Origin: Pseudeuparius sepicola | Taxonomy: Eukaryota; Arthropoda; Insecta; Coleoptera; Anthribidae | Assembly (NCBI GenBank): GCA_963920635.1 | Contig: OY987298.1 | Span: forward strand, 17,765,647-17,829,646 | Length of the DNA: 64,000 bases | Direction: 5' to 3' | Part shown: piece by piece, positions 1 to 12,213 of the stretch | How the letters are laid out: each line of letters starts with the position of its first letter | Numbering within the stretch: the stretch's first letter is position 1 | Notes under the pieces: model-generated | Databases searched by the model: none | The model's input: only the letters and a program-made list of their open reading frames with translations | What the model was told of the DNA's origin: nothing | Made by a program: the position numbers and the translations under genes

Positions 1-360
1 AATGAAAAGATGCACTAAAATGATGGACCTGCAGGACCAAAAAGATAACCTCAAAAAAGTTAAGAGTAAAAGCGTGATCAAAAAACAGCGCAAGTGGCGC
101 CCTCTGTGAGATACGGTGGAATTGACATTTTCAGCTTATTCTCCATCCCCAAAAACATAGCAGTGCCAAATTTCAGTTCAGCAGCTTGATTATTTCGGGA
201 GATGTAGCCAAAATTCAATTTAAAAAAATGAACTTTAACGCCCTGTATCTCAAAAGTTAGGACGTTTACGACATACATTCATATGAAGTTTTTTTCTTAA
301 AATGGGCCCAAGACTAACCCCCTTAAGTATTAGCATGTCATTAAGGAACACCCTGTATAT
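1..360. repeat. Right half of a dispersed foldback element
   Basis: The first 200 or so bases match 36319-36540 closely and in the same orientation: the ATGAAAAGATGCAC start, then a shared block through CCAAAAACA and the TTCAGTTCAGCAGCTTG region. A CACCCTGTATA end lies at about 348. In the other copy this block is the right arm of a long inverted repeat, so the window appears to open inside a second copy whose left arm is off the edge. No coding potential is seen; the short minus-strand ORF here is incidental. Confidence 0.7.
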
Positions 361-1151
361 ATTATATACGGGTGTATCTTTGATAGGTACAGAAATTTTA
401 ACCACGTAATCGGGGACGTTCATAAAACCGAAAAATGAAAAAAAAAATTTTTTTAATCGATGTTTAGAAAATGGGGCAAATCAATCTTTATCCGTGCTCA
501 ATGCACGCCGCTGGATCGTCACTAGAAGCGCTTAGAGGGGAGGTCTAACCTCTCCCTAGGAGATGGAGGGGAATAACGTTAGATTAGGAAGGGAAATACC
601 GCGACGTTGCCGCATGTCAGAGTGGAATAAATCTGCTTGCAGAATTAGGTACCTAGGTACCTTTGAAAATTACTGCTGGTAGGTATCCACGTTTTTTTAT
701 GATGTCGGTTGCTGTGAAGAACTGTTTATTGCTTTCTTCACAGGCGCACACAATAATTTAACAAACACGTCAGTTTTTATCACTTTACTGTTATTTTAAG
801 TCCCTAGGCAGCAGAAATGTATCCGAGCGCCGCTCGGAGAAGTCATTGCTAGAAAACTCATTGCTGATTTCACACTCATAATTTTTTGACAAGTCTTTTG
901 TGGAGTAGGTATCTACCTACCTACCTATTTTACAACTGATTTTCAGGCCGCAATTTTTTTATACTAATAATTAGCCATCTCTTGGGACACCTTGGGATAA
1001 TAAATTTCTGATCGGCAATCAACTGAATAAAGTATTTGTTTTAAAATACAAATTATCTGTAAAAATTGCAAATTTCCACAACCACCCATAGGGTAGAGCG
1101 TAGAGTAGCGGCGCGTTACTTTTTTTTAGCGAGTGTTCGCCTGTAGCCCTA
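361..1151. other. AT-rich spacer, no gene seen
   Basis: No ORF with recognisable similarity and no clear inverted repeat. It contains a short TACC-type microsatellite near 910-928 (TACCTACCTACCTA), a motif scattered through the rest of the window. Confidence 0.6.
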
Positions 1152-1740
1152 TCATCTCGAAAAAAGTGGGGGAAGACTGTAATTTGACGTGAATTTAACG
1201 CGCGGCTTCGATTTGTTCATAGTTTTTAATATTTTTCAACCCTTGCCCGATAGTGCGCCACCTTTAAACCCCCTCAGGGTTGTGGTCCTATGTATTATCT
1301 ACTTTTAAAAAATTATTCGTTTCCGAAAAAAGTGGGGGAAGACTGTCATTTGATGTGAATTTAACGCGCGGCCCCGATTTGTTCATCGTTTTTAATATTT
1401 TTCTACCCTTGCCTGATGGTGCGCCACTTTTAAACCCCCTCAGGGTTGTTGTCCTGTCTATTGTCTACTTTTAATAGTATATTACACACCGAGGTGTCTC
1501 GAGATAAAGTAAACTTTCCACCCGGGCGGGAGGGCGGGAAGTAAAAGTCAAAAAATTGACACTTTCAAACTTCTAAAAAGTCAGAAATGTCGATATTACA
1601 TACATGGTTGTAAATAAAAAATTATTCGGTTCCGAAAATAGTTGGGGAAGACTGTCAAATTGGCGTGCTTATCATTTCCGCATTTTTTAACCCTTTGCCG
1701 TTTCGGAACTCTCTCAAGTTAATTCCTTACCATTCCTCTT
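1152..1740. repeat. Short tandem repeat, about 167-bp unit, 2 to 3 copies
   Basis: Two copies begin at about 1152 and 1321 with CGAAAAAAGTGGGGGAAGACTG and run through AATTTAACGCGCGG, GTGCGCCAC and CCCCCTCAGGGTTGT. A third, strongly diverged copy begins near 1622 and shares the opening block and the CCTTTGCCG-like segment. The two main copies are roughly 90% identical by eye. No coding function is evident. Confidence 0.75.
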
Positions 1741-1890
1741 ACTTTTCGTAAAAACTTGTTGGCGAAATGTCGCGTAATGTCCCCAAAAACCGAAAAACAG
1801 CGACTCCTCCTGGTGAATTTAAGCTTCTGCGTGCCCTTGACTACTGCCCGACATTCCTTCGCCGAGATTCGCCAGGCGCGGGCATATGAC

Positions 1891-1922
1891 GTTGGCGTCG
1901 GGCGCTGGCGTCCGACGCCAAC
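1891..1922. repeat. GC-rich hairpin
   Basis: Perfect 11-bp arms GTTGGCGTCGG and CCGACGCCAAC are separated by a 10-bp spacer. It stands out from its AT-rich surroundings. The overlapping ORFs on both strands at 1719-2028 probably exist only because this GC-rich patch lacks stop codons. Confidence 0.7.
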
Positions 1923-2339
1923 TTCACACAAAAACGACGCCGCGCCGAATCGCGCAATAATTACAATTACGAATGAATTCACTGGCACTGATTCACTCGA
2001 TTTTTCCCTGGGTCATCTCAAATGCTGAATTTTTATGAAACTTTATATGCGTCAAGGTCAAGAATATATGCTCTGTAATTTTTGAAAATTATTAATAAAC
2101 ATAAGAGTATGTAATTTTTTTATAAATGCTAACCAACAAATAAAAAACAATATAAATTGCTGGACCCTTCTCAACAAAATCACCGTCTATAGATATACAT
2201 TTTCTGTACTTTTCCCTGTTGTGGCACACCAGCCGCCTTGACCCTTGACTCTTGACTCATATGGACTTACTGACTGGCAGGGTTCTGCATTTTTTACAGT
2301 TAGTTCGTTTTTAATGTCTGGGGTAGTTTTTGATATACT

Positions 2340-2660
2340 TTATTTTTTGACCTGTATAAAGTTTAAAAAATTCAGCATTTTGAGTTGGTACAGACAAGAA
2401 CACCTTGTATATTTTTTACTGGATCTTTGTACATCGCCACCTTGAGTGATCCTGTTCATCATCCAACTGTTTCGAAGTAATTCCATGGCCCACTTGACTC
2501 GCCAGATGCCTTTAAAATTCCTATTTTGCACAACTTTGGTACTCTGTAGAAGGGAACTCCCGCCTGTATATTTTTTGTTCAAATTTGGTATGTAAGGGTT
2601 TTGGTGTGTCCTAATTAACGCTGTGGTGTCAGATTTCAAATAAAAAAATTTCAATATAAT
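2340..2660. repeat. Dispersed repeat, same family as 24780-25010
   Basis: This block and 24780-25010 share, in the same order, ATTCCATGGC followed by CTTGACTC, a CCTGTATATTTTT segment, a TCCTAATTAACGCTG block and TTAAATAAAAAAAT. It looks like one decayed transposable element fragment. The 104-codon minus-strand ORF across it resembles no protein I recognise. The flanks 1923-2339 and 2661-3007 hold no gene; 2661-3007 would include the 5' untranslated region and promoter of the downstream MTPAP gene. Confidence 0.55.
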
Positions 2661-3007
2661 TTTCTTAATTTTTTGCTAGAAAAAAAAACGTAGTAGGCCT
2701 TGAAAATTGAGATCAAGACCTGAAATTTTGCACTAACGTAAAGAGTTTTTTGTGGCCTATTTTTACAAGAAAAAGAACTGCTAAAATCGGATGAAGAGTA
2801 TACAAATTTTACGGGGGTGATGAAACACCCTGCAGATTACCAAGTATCGACTCGTGCCCTCGTGTAGTATCGACCATTATAAATCTGCGCCCTGAGGTCC
2901 AGGCAACCAGAAATGTTTGGTGTTTTGTGGAAGCGTCGTCCACCTAACCTCATTGTTCTGGTATTCTTATTACAGAAATCCTGTTCTGTGACAGAAATGG
3001 CAGCAAA

Positions 3008-6000
3008 ATGTCACTTTTCACTGGATGTCAAAACTTAAAACTTCCTTTTCAAAATAAAAATTTCAAAAATATAATGTCCTTATTTTTGTCGTGTTATAAA
3101 TACCCACTAAAATGCAGCAACAGTTTTAACACCAAATTAAAGAGTGTTTGCGTAAGCAAGGTATTCAACAAAGTGGTTCTTCGTAAACTCTCCCAAAAAG
3201 GTTTGAATGGTTTGTTTGGAGGTTATAAGTCCTTACATGCAGTAACCATTTCAATTTTAGAAACTAATAATAATGAAAGGTTTGTGCCGTTTATGGAAGT
3301 TGTTAGACAGAGGAGAGATGAGGCACAACGCAGTATTTTGGTACAAGTCCAATCGGCTCAGTCGTTCAAAGAATTGCACACCTATTGCGATTCCATCGGA
3401 ACAGTTAAAAATATGTTCCATTACACAACCGGAGTAGTGGAACCAATGGTAAATGATTTATAGTTAAAACAGCAGTACGATATTTTAATATTCTAGCCTT
3501 TTAGCATTTCATATTAGTCGAATTTTCAAAACAGGACGATGTAACGAACATATTATCGGAGAGTTCACACATCTTGGAAAATCAAGCCGTTCCAACACAT
3601 TCTCAATTTTTGTGGTTTAGAGCGGCAAATAGAAAGTTAAATAAGTTAAAACAAAGCAAATCGGCTACTTTGGGGTGTGAAAACGGCTTGAGAGTTACAA
3701 ATGATGAAGATGTAAGATTTCATTTGTCACAATGTGAAACGGTGAGTGTTTCTGTGCGAATTTTTCAACAATTTATTTAAAATTTTTGTAGATATCAGAA
3801 CAAATGCAGAAATTACATAGTATAACGAAATTAAATGATCTGGGAGTTCGTTTAAGGTACCTAACAGCTAAACAAATTGAAACTACTATATCGGGACTTT
3901 TTCCTCTAGCAAGAGCTTATGCATTTGGGTCTTCAGTGAATGGATTTGGTAAAATGGGATGTGACTTGGATGTAGTGCTTAGCTTAACAAACCAAAAAGT
4001 AAATATTTTTATAATTGTCGATATTTACAAAAGTGTAAGAAATCTGATTGTTTTTGCTTTAAATTTTAATTACCTTTTAGGAGAAAGAAGACAGTAGGTT
4101 AATTTTCCACTGCAAAGCTTCTCAAGGTTCAGAGAGGTCCACAAACCAAAGAAACATGGAAGCCATAGGTGATTTAATCCATTTGTTTCTTCCGGGTTGC
4201 AATCAGGTTAGGAGAATACTGCAAGCCAGAGTGCCAATTATAAAATATTCCCAACAGTTGACAGATGTTGAGTGTGACCTCTCTATGAGTAATTTGTAAG
4301 TTACAACTTATTTCTTCAGATTTTTTTTTCAGGGAAATTAATATTCTCATTTTATCGCATTTGGTTTTAAATAATGACCAACATATTTTGTGCTCTCTCT
4401 ATTTCTAGGTCTGGTGTGTATATGTCGGACTTCCTTTACATCATGGGCGAAATTGATGAAAGGGTGAGGCCCCTAGTATTCACTATAAGAAAGTGGGCTA
4501 GCGAGATTGGGCTGACGTTTTCGTCACCCGGAAGGTGGATAACTAATTTCTCTCTGACATTGCTGGTATTGGCATTTCTGCAAAAACCAATAAACTCACC
4601 GTCAGTATTGCCATCACTGAATATGCTTGTCAAACAGGCAGGTAAGAAAATGATGTATCGTTGAGTTTTTTTTTGGAATCTTATAATATTTCGAACACAG
4701 TAAAACTCGGATATTACGGCCACGAGATATAACAAATCCTTGGTTGTAATGAACAAATTTGAAATACCCGTCCAAAGTACCTACAAATCGCGAATCAGTC
4801 AGTTATGACCTCGGAGAAATAACCAAGGATGGAGGGAGTAATAAAAAAAAGTACTCCCTTGTTTACAGCATTTCATTTCAAAATAGAAGGGTTTAATAAT
4901 GGGATTAAATGAAGGCACACCTCCCATAAAGCTAAATTAACAAATGTAAAGTCTATCCAAGTTACAGCGGCAGTAGATATAAACAAAGTCATATGACCGC
5001 ATTGCGATCGAGTACCAGGGTCTAACTAATATGAGATTCCAAGTGGCTTGTAATTCTAAACTAATTCTTTTAGAAGTTCTAAAAATTGTGTTTTTACCTT
5101 TCGTGGATCTTTATAAATTTCCGTAAATTAAGTACCTAGCGAAATAAATTTACAGAATATGCTGCTCACGATCCGATCTAAAATATGCAGGAAACTCGAC
5201 TGAGGGAAGAGTCGGCCCTGCATTCTGCTCGCTGTGTAAACACTTGACATTTTATGGCGGCCAGACGAATAAGAGAATAAGTCACGTGGTGGCCAATGTT
5301 TTGATCCACTGCCTCTGTAACTTGGATAGACTTAAGTTATTAATTTCCTGTATGTAACAATTTTAAACTAAAACTAAATTGCACTGTATTTATCTATGAA
5401 TAAAGAACCCCAGGAAGGAGCAAATTTGGGCTTTACGCTGGACCGGTCCAGTCTCTGCATATGGCGGCATGCCGTTTCCGGTTTACAAAAGTACTTACCG
5501 ATGGAGTGTTGTCCCCCAAAGATTTTGTTCTCGTAGTCACGGAATAGCCGCAGGCTGTACAGCTAACCATAATAGATCTCCAAAAAGTACTTATCGAAGA
5601 ACTACACAAATATCTAATAGCACAAACCACCGTGACAACTGTCAAATATAAAAATATTTTGTCAAAATTCTCGATACAGAGCGATTTCCGTCTCACGTAT
5701 TTTATAATGCCCATAGAACTTTGGCTCCTTCCTGGGGTTCTTTATTCATTGGTATTTATAGTAGCTAATTATCACTTTAATAAAATCGTCAGATACCTCA
5801 AACAGCCCAACATGGCAACGCCGTCGTTGCTGCCGCGGGCGCCGCGTTTGTTAACTCGGCAGTATTTGTTTTGTGTTTGCCCTGCAAGTCAAGTTTTCCG
5901 ATTGTTTACGTATGCATTTTTCGTGTTTTCAATTATTCTTCTGTTAATTTATACGCTATTTATTGGTATTTAGGATATAGTGACTGATTTTGTATACAAT

Positions 6001-7114
6001 GGGATGCAGAAATTGTGTGGTGTGTGGCCAAATTGATATTTCTCAGGATATAACCTATCACAGGTAAACGTTGTACACATGGGCCTAATGTTTGTTTACT
6101 TTGGTAAATTTGCATAAGATGTTGGTTGACTACAAACGTGTGTATTTTGATGCTGTTGCTCCATCTGTCCTTGGTTATTTCTCTGAGGTTATAACATACC
6201 GCATTTTTCACCCATGGGACCTGAACTAGGTTATAACGAATTATGATGTGACAATTTCTAGGGCTACTGTTTGTATCATTTATACGAAGGCCTGGACCAG
6301 CTCCTAAAATTTTGACTTATAAGTCAAACCAAAGTCATCGGAGATTCCGATAACTTTGAGTCAAACTTTAAAATATTATAACTCGAAGCTTTTAAGTTTC
6401 GACTTATAAATCGAAATATTGAACCTTATAACTCGAAACTTTAAAGTCTCTAACAAACTGTAGCTTAAAGCAACATTCAATTAGTTACCTTGATTTGAAT
6501 ATCCGTGAATTGTATGTGTATGGTTATTTAAACTTTCAGGCACAAGTGACAAATTTGTGACCGAAGACGGCATAGATTGCACATTCGTCCGCGACATCAA
6601 AAAATTAAACTTCAAATCCCAAAACAAAGAGCCCCTTCAGAACCTCCTCCTTGAATTCTTCGAGTACTACTCTCAGTTCGACTTTGACAAGAAAGCCGTG
6701 TGTTTGAACGAAGCAGTTCTTTTGACGAAACCCGAACACAGCCCCATGTATATAGTGAACCCTCTTGAGCGAGGATTAAACGTGAGCCGGAACGTCAGTC
6801 CAGAAGAAATAGCGCATTTCAAACTGGAAGTGAGGAACGCGGCGTGGGTTCTAGACTCGCAGGAGAACAAAACGACGAATTGGGGGCTGCCATCGCTATT
6901 TGAGAAGAAACGTAATATGCCTTCGTTGAGTTTTGTCACGGCGAAAAATGATAATAGTAAGTCGAGACTTATGGATGTAACAAAATTGTTTGCGGAAGAA
7001 GAAGGGAAGGAAGGGGTGGAATATAAGGATGACTCGGTAAGGAGGTACGTGCAAAAAATAAAGAAGGAGACGAGATCGAAAATTAACGCAGTGGAACAAA
7101 GTCAACGACGGTAG
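3008..7114 (+). CDS. MTPAP: Mitochondrial poly(A) RNA polymerase (PAPD1), 6 exons
   Basis: This non-canonical nucleotidyltransferase adds poly(A) tails to mitochondrial mRNAs in the matrix. Exons: 3008-3448, 3535-3741, 3792-3998, 4081-4295, 4409-4641, 6540-7114. All junctions are GT-AG; phases agree and sum to 1878 nt, 625 aa plus TAG. The N-terminus is basic and Ser/Asn-rich, as for a matrix-targeting peptide; a second Met at codon 23 could also initiate. The catalytic core is in exons 3-5: FGSSVNGFG (261-269), then CDLD with metal-binding Asp274 and Asp276, and a likely third carboxylate at Asp351 in ECDLS. Exon 5 carries RKWASEIGL and RWITNFSLTLL, and exon 6 the PAP-associated FFEYYSQFDFD block. 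The C-terminus is Lys/Glu-rich. Length is near the vertebrate enzyme. Introns 1-4 are under 120 nt; intron 5 is 1.9 kb because it holds a MITE. The identification is secure; the exact start is less so. Confidence 0.94.
5396..5749. mobile_element. MITE with ATGAATAAAGAACCCC termini, copy 1 (MTPAP intron 5)
   Basis: A 354-bp element bounded by inverted repeats of about 26 bp starting ATGAATAAAGAACCCCAGGA; the right end reads TCCTGGGGTTCTTTATTCAT. A second copy with the same ends is at 36845-37261. It has no coding capacity; the overlapping ORFs on both strands are shadows. Transposase class is unknown and I see no convincing target-site duplication. It lies wholly within the last intron of MTPAP, so splicing should remove it. 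Confidence 0.85.
6290..6440. repeat. Degenerate short repeats in MTPAP intron 5
   Basis: A cluster of imperfect direct and inverted copies of TATAACTCGAA(A/G)CTTT and TTTCGACTTATAA sits about 100 bp before the last exon. It is probably slipped-strand or transposon debris, not a regulatory site. Confidence 0.4.
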
Positions 7115-7215
7115 CAGATAAGCAGCATATTGTGAATTTATTGTATCTTAAGATAAATTATACAAAACAGACTTTTTCAGACAGATGTTTTTATTGTTAT
7201 AACTTGTTTTTCTAA

Positions 7216-7221
7216 AATAAA
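7216..7221 (+). terminator. Poly(A) signal of MTPAP
   Basis: AATAAA occurs about 100 bases after the MTPAP stop codon and is the first perfect hexamer on this strand downstream of the gene. Confidence 0.6.
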
Positions 7222-7386
7222 TTATGTTTTTTCACCCTCAGAGATTTAAATAGCATAATGTACAGTAAATCAAGGAACAATTGATGCCATTTCGTGGTAA
7301 TTTTCAAAAACATAATAGGCATCGCGACACTTCAAAATAATTACGCAATATGTCCACAGGTTGAACAGACGAGCCCACCACAGATT

Positions 7387-9425
7387 ATAAAATTAGAGCT
7401 ATCCTTTATCCGTGTAGCCAAAATAATATTTATATTTGCATTTGCATTGCCAACAATAATTTTATAAAAATGATATTGATGATGTTTTGTGGTAACAATC
7501 GGCTTTAGAACATCGAAACTACTTTCCAGAACTGAGGGCACCTGATTGGATCTCAATCAGAAAACGGATCTGCTGATCGCACTGGTACTACAAAACTGAA
7601 AATATTAAAACTAAATAGAGAATTATTCAATGTCAACATAAATATTACTTTCACAGCGCTGATAAACAAGGATAACTCTAGGGCAGAACCTTAAAATAAC
7701 AGACAAGGGGAGAAGCAGAAATAAGCAAAAATTATGTAGCCACTGGAAATAAGTCGAATGTTTGGAATGCCCGGCAAGAGTATTTAATGAAATCACATAG
7801 TATGCCCGTCACTACAAGGTGACATTGGACACCATATTGTTAAAGCAGTCCAAGAGTGTTTTCGCTACTATTTTCCTTTTTATGTGCGGGCGTTGCCTCA
7901 GTCCTTGAACAACCTCCTCGTCCAAAAAAGTGGACTTACGCATCTTGCAGCATAAATAACTGTTCTACTTTTGGTGAAAAATTCTGGACAAAAAAAGTTA
8001 TCGCCAAATAGCCGATATTTTTAAATCAAGATGGCCATTTTGTTGCTTCTTTTTTTCATTAGGCTAACAAAGTTGCCTTCAATTTCTTGGAAAAACTACA
8101 CAAGTTTAGTTTTAAACATGAATATCTTAAAATTAGGAGATGATTTTTTAGTCGCACTTATTTACAGATTTTCTATTCACTTATTTATAGATATAATAAG
8201 AAAATTGCTTGATTTTTGGAAAATGTCGGTTAATGAACTTCTTTATAAGGTTACTTTCCCAAGTTAAACACTTTCACTAAATGATTGCAACTGTCCACTA
8301 TTTTTTACTATTTCACCACTCTAGAGCCTTTAGTTTTGTTGTTTTTTATACTAAATATATGCTACTCACAATCAAGCAGTCGAAAGGTTGTTAGAGTCTC
8401 ATTGTTTATTTGCTTACTTATTTCTATTTTATCCCTTTGTAAAGTTTTGTAAATAAACAATATTATTATTTTCTTGTCAGAATTCAATTCCTTGGAAAAA
8501 GAAAAAAATAAACACAAGTTTCCTTTTTGAGCCATATCTTAAAATTTACCACAATATTTGACTAAAAAAGGAACATACAGGTCAGTATTTAAGATGAGAA
8601 AATTTTCACTTGCGTCGGCATTACAAAAACGATAAAATTTGGATCTCCCAACGCGCATGGCAGTTGGAAAAAACATTTTCAAATAGATTGGTTATTTTCA
8701 ATATTTTACCCAAAAATTTAGCTCTGAAAAAGAGTCAAAAGTTTCACCCTAGAGCTATCCTTGTTTGTTGGCATTGAATGATTCACTATTTAGTGTCACT
8801 ATTTGCTGTTTTGTGGTGCCACAGAAATATGAAGAAGAGATATTACAACCTAACCACGGAATTTTCCGCGATCAGAAGCAGATCCGTTTTCTCGAGATCC
8901 AATCAGGTGTCTTTAATTTTGGAAAGTAGTTTTGATGATCAAAAGCCAATAATTGTTACCACAAAAATCATCAATCTTACATTTTTATAAAATTATTATA
9001 GTAAATTTTCCACATGGAAAATATTGTTATTTCGGAAATGGTAAAAGATAGAGGGCTAGTTGATTTAGAGAAAAGTTGCGCATTTTAGTCCTCCTTCATT
9101 GTCTGAAAAGAAATCAAAGATAGCTCAGTCCGTTTCTGAAATATTCTGAAAAAACTGAAAAGCCTCCGATTCCGGAAATAGCTCATATCTTTTTTATTAG
9201 AACACCCAATTTTACGAAATTTTCACTAGTTGACTCAAAATTTTTCTAGGGCTGCTAGATTTTGAGTTACCATTTACGAGATCCCAATGGTGAGCATCGA
9301 AAAAGTGACCACCCTGTATAGGCAATCGTCGGCGAGTTTTATGGAATTGGTGACGATATAAATATATTCAATGCAAAGGTAAATATTATTTTGGCCACAC
9401 AGATAACAAAGGATAGGGCTAAAGC
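7387..9425. mobile_element. 2-kb foldback element with nested inverted repeats
   Basis: The left end (7387 on: AGCTATCCTTTATCCGTGTA, then GCCAAAATAATATTTA) is the inverted complement of the right end (TAAATATTATTTTGGCCACA, then GATAGGGCT at 9380-9420). Inside, 7440-7580 is an inverted match of 8860-8990 (block with CGGCTTT, GATTGGATCTC and AACGGATCTG). Segments at about 7625-7690 and 8745-8790 pair again around TATTCAATGTCAACA and GATAACTCTAGGG. The same internal block recurs alone at 12690-12790. No transposase frame is present, so it is non-autonomous. It occupies the MTPAP-TXNL1 intergenic region. Confidence 0.7.
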
Positions 9426-9616
9426 AGAACTTTCATCTATTTTTTTTTTCAAGACCAAATTTTCAGTGGTCTCCTCTGTGTTCCGTTGATTCCTCTTAGT
9501 GGAACAATGGCACTTTTCGAAAATACCCTGCAGATTTTATGTAAATTGTAAAACCCTTGGGCGTCGAGTCTGGGCCACAATGTACAATGCACATTTCGCT
9601 TTGCAAACTATATTTT

Positions 9617-9622
9617 TTTATT
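9617..9622 (-). terminator. Poly(A) signal of TXNL1
   Basis: TTTATT on the + strand reads AATAAA on the minus strand, about 90 bases past the TXNL1 stop codon. Confidence 0.55.
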
Positions 9623-9709
9623 AAGAATTAATATACAAAAAGAGTAACCTTAAAAACAACTTTGTGAAGCCGACTCTATCGCTGAATAAATTAAACAAGG
9701 CGCGTCCCC

Positions 9710-12213
9710 TCAGTGGCTCTCTCCCTTCTTTCCGGCCACCCTCTTGAAGTCGCCCATGTTGGTTGTGTTGATCGGGGACCCTATTATCGCTAGATGGTCG
9801 ATCTGGGTGACCTCGTCGCCCGCCTGGTTGTCCCTGATGAAGAACTGAATGTTCTGAACGTTTTGGAATTTGACGTAGCGCAGATTGATGGGGTTACCTT
9901 CCAAGTCTTTTGGTTCTAGCCTGTACCAGAGACACAGTATATAATGTAGTCGGTTTATTTTTGTCTGAATATAGTCGTGGTTCTATAGTGAGTGATTTGA
10001 CCACGATTTGGTAAATGAATGTTTGACCAATCGAATATGAGGTCTACGATAAAGACAGGCCATGGCGCACAAAAATCAGGTGACCATCGATAAAGACAGG
10101 CCATGGCGCACAAAAATCAGGTGACCATCTTAGTCCGACGTTACATGTCATTTGTCACATAACTGAAAGCGGCAGCTTGGGTTTTGAGAAGTTTTAAATG
10201 TTTAAAGTGTTTTTAAACGTCTTAGTTTATATTTTAGAAACAAGTTTGTGTCTAGTGAGCGTGTGTCCTGGCGGAGGGGAACCGTCCAGGTGTTATTATG
10301 GCCTCTGGGTGGGAGCCGTGCCGTCCAGGAGTATTGGTACCACTCGTGCGGATGCATGAGCGCTGTAAGGGGAATTCTCCCCCCGGAATGGACAGTGGAG
10401 CCTGAGACACAGACGGGCGAACTGCTTACGGGAGATCCGCGAGTTCAGACGGTCCGGGTGGCTGGAAGCCGTTCCCGTTGACCACGTTCGGGTTTGTGTA
10501 TTTTGTATTCACCATTCACCTTGTGCGAAATAAATCAGTGTTATAACGTACGCGAGGATTTTCGTTGTCGACCCACGCCCTGATACGGTTCCTATTCGGC
10601 CTTTCACGATGCCGATCAACTGGGACCTCGTCAATATTTACAGTATACTGAGATGAGTTTTCATTTTTATTTCGTTAAAAATGACCTAAATTCCAAATAT
10701 TGGGTCTGTCTATATTATATTTATACATATTACAAAAGCCAGGATGAAAATGTCACCATAATAACATTTGCTTTGCCTCGGCACAGAAAAACGTCCCGTT
10801 TTTCTGTGGCCTCGGGATGAAAATTTGCGCCAAAAATGGATTCGTCAAATTCCAACTGAGATTTAATTTCTAAAAAACCCCTAAGTATGTGTGGCTAACA
10901 CATTTTCAAGAAAGTGAAACAATTAAAGTGGACAAATGTGCTGTGGGAGGAAAATACCTAATAAAAATAAGAGAATATCACCTAAACTAAAGGAAGGTGT
11001 TGTCCCAACAATTTTTGAGAATGTGCCAAAATATTTGAGTGCAGTGCCGTTTAACTCTCAGCCCAAAACAGCTGAGGCAGGTTGAAAATTTAGAAAAAAC
11101 AATTAAAGAAAGCCTGGTTGCACAAAACCAATAATGTAATAGATGAAGGAAAACTCGCCAAATTGTTACGAAATTTGTTTTTTCTACTTATCTTCAAAAA
11201 TGCCTTTTATTATATAGGGCTAAGTTGGTCACGTGACTACGCGATTATGCGTTAGTGCCATGGCTTGTCTTTATCGTTGGCCTCGATCAAACATGAGAAT
11301 GTCTCACTGGTCAAATCCCAATCTTTGAGTGGCCCATCACACGACATTTTCAAGTTGATACTTACTCCAAGTCCTGTATGCTGACATTACAAACTGCCAT
11401 ATCGAAATCGAGGGTCTTTGGCTGGTTAATGAATATCCTAATGTGTTTCGGCCCCTTGTCGGCTGGCGCCTTTATCCTCAGACTATGTATCTTCACCGCT
11501 TGGTTAAATTCTATAGAAATTATAAGCTGCTCATCGCAATCGGACTCGAGAAACCCTCCTGCGGCCGTGAGGCAATCAGAAAATGGATGATCGTCACTCT
11601 CGTTTAGGCATTCGCAGTTGTTTTTGGAAATAAACGGTGCTAGATCCATCTGAAAGAAAATGCTAAAATATTCACGAACTTATTGAGCATTTAAGTTCCT
11701 TTCTTATAATTCAAAATTAAATAGTATAGACCTACATGTCCTGCTACACCTTCAGCATCTTCTGTATCGTCTGATCCATAATATTGTTGAACTTTATTTT
11801 CCAAAGCTGTGGGGTCAGCTCCTTGTAATCTATCTACTTTTGTCTGAAATGCAAGAACGATAGTCATTATAAGCTTGCATACTAAAGTTGTGCACTAGCA
11901 GACCTTATTACGGTAAAAAATAAAGGTAGGCATCGCGGAAACCCCCTGAGCCGCGGCAGTTTCCTGACACTGATCTACGTCAATCTTTAAGAACACAGCC
12001 CTAGGATATCTGGCAGCCAACTGTTGGAAAATGGGGGCCATCCTCTGGCAAGGCCCACACCTTCAAGAGACAAAAAGGTCCATTACCAAAACATTAAAAA
12101 TCTCTTGTAGCTTACCAAGTTGCGGTGAAGTCCGCCACAACCAGTTTGGTGCCTGCGTTGGCCAATTCGGCCTGGAAGTTCGTTTCGTCCGTCACCGCTT
12201 TTACGGAGCCCAT
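9710..12213 (-). CDS. TXNL1: Thioredoxin-like protein 1, 5 exons
   Basis: A cytosolic thioredoxin with a C-terminal PITH (proteasome-interacting thioredoxin) domain; its known relatives bind the 26S proteasome and act as a redox cofactor there. Minus-strand exons: 12213-12116, 12060-11904, 11843-11736, 11649-11366, 9920-9710. All junctions are GT-AG, total 858 nt, 285 aa, close to the vertebrate length. The N-terminal thioredoxin fold ends exon 1 in DFTATW and exon 2 opens CGPC, giving the active site WCGPC (33-37); MPTFIF follows with the cis-Pro. Residues 86-121 are an acidic linker (YYGSDDTEDAE). The PITH domain starts about residue 122 (MDLAPFI), with CECLNESDDHPF, IRIFINQP and, in the last exon, LRYVKFQNVQNIQFFI. 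Intron 4 is enlarged to 1.4 kb by a transposon. No disabling changes are seen. Confidence 0.96.
10041..11290. mobile_element. Non-autonomous DNA element in TXNL1 intron 4
   Basis: Imperfect inverted repeats end the element: ACGATAAAGACAGGCCATGG at the left and CCATGGCTTGTCTTTATCGT at the right (about 11258-11277). The left end is duplicated in tandem, 41 bp at 10047-10087 and again at 10088-10128. The interior contains a GC-richer stretch (10248-10600) with a 77-codon + strand frame of no recognised family, and a hairpin near 10776-10826 (GCCTCGGCACAGAAAAACG with its complement). The class is undetermined; it does not interrupt the coding exons. Confidence 0.65.

Noticed and set aside
10248..10481. 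77-codon ORF that at first suggested an LTR retroelement fragment
   Set aside because: No protease, reverse transcriptase or primer-binding site nearby; the region is bounded by short inverted repeats instead.
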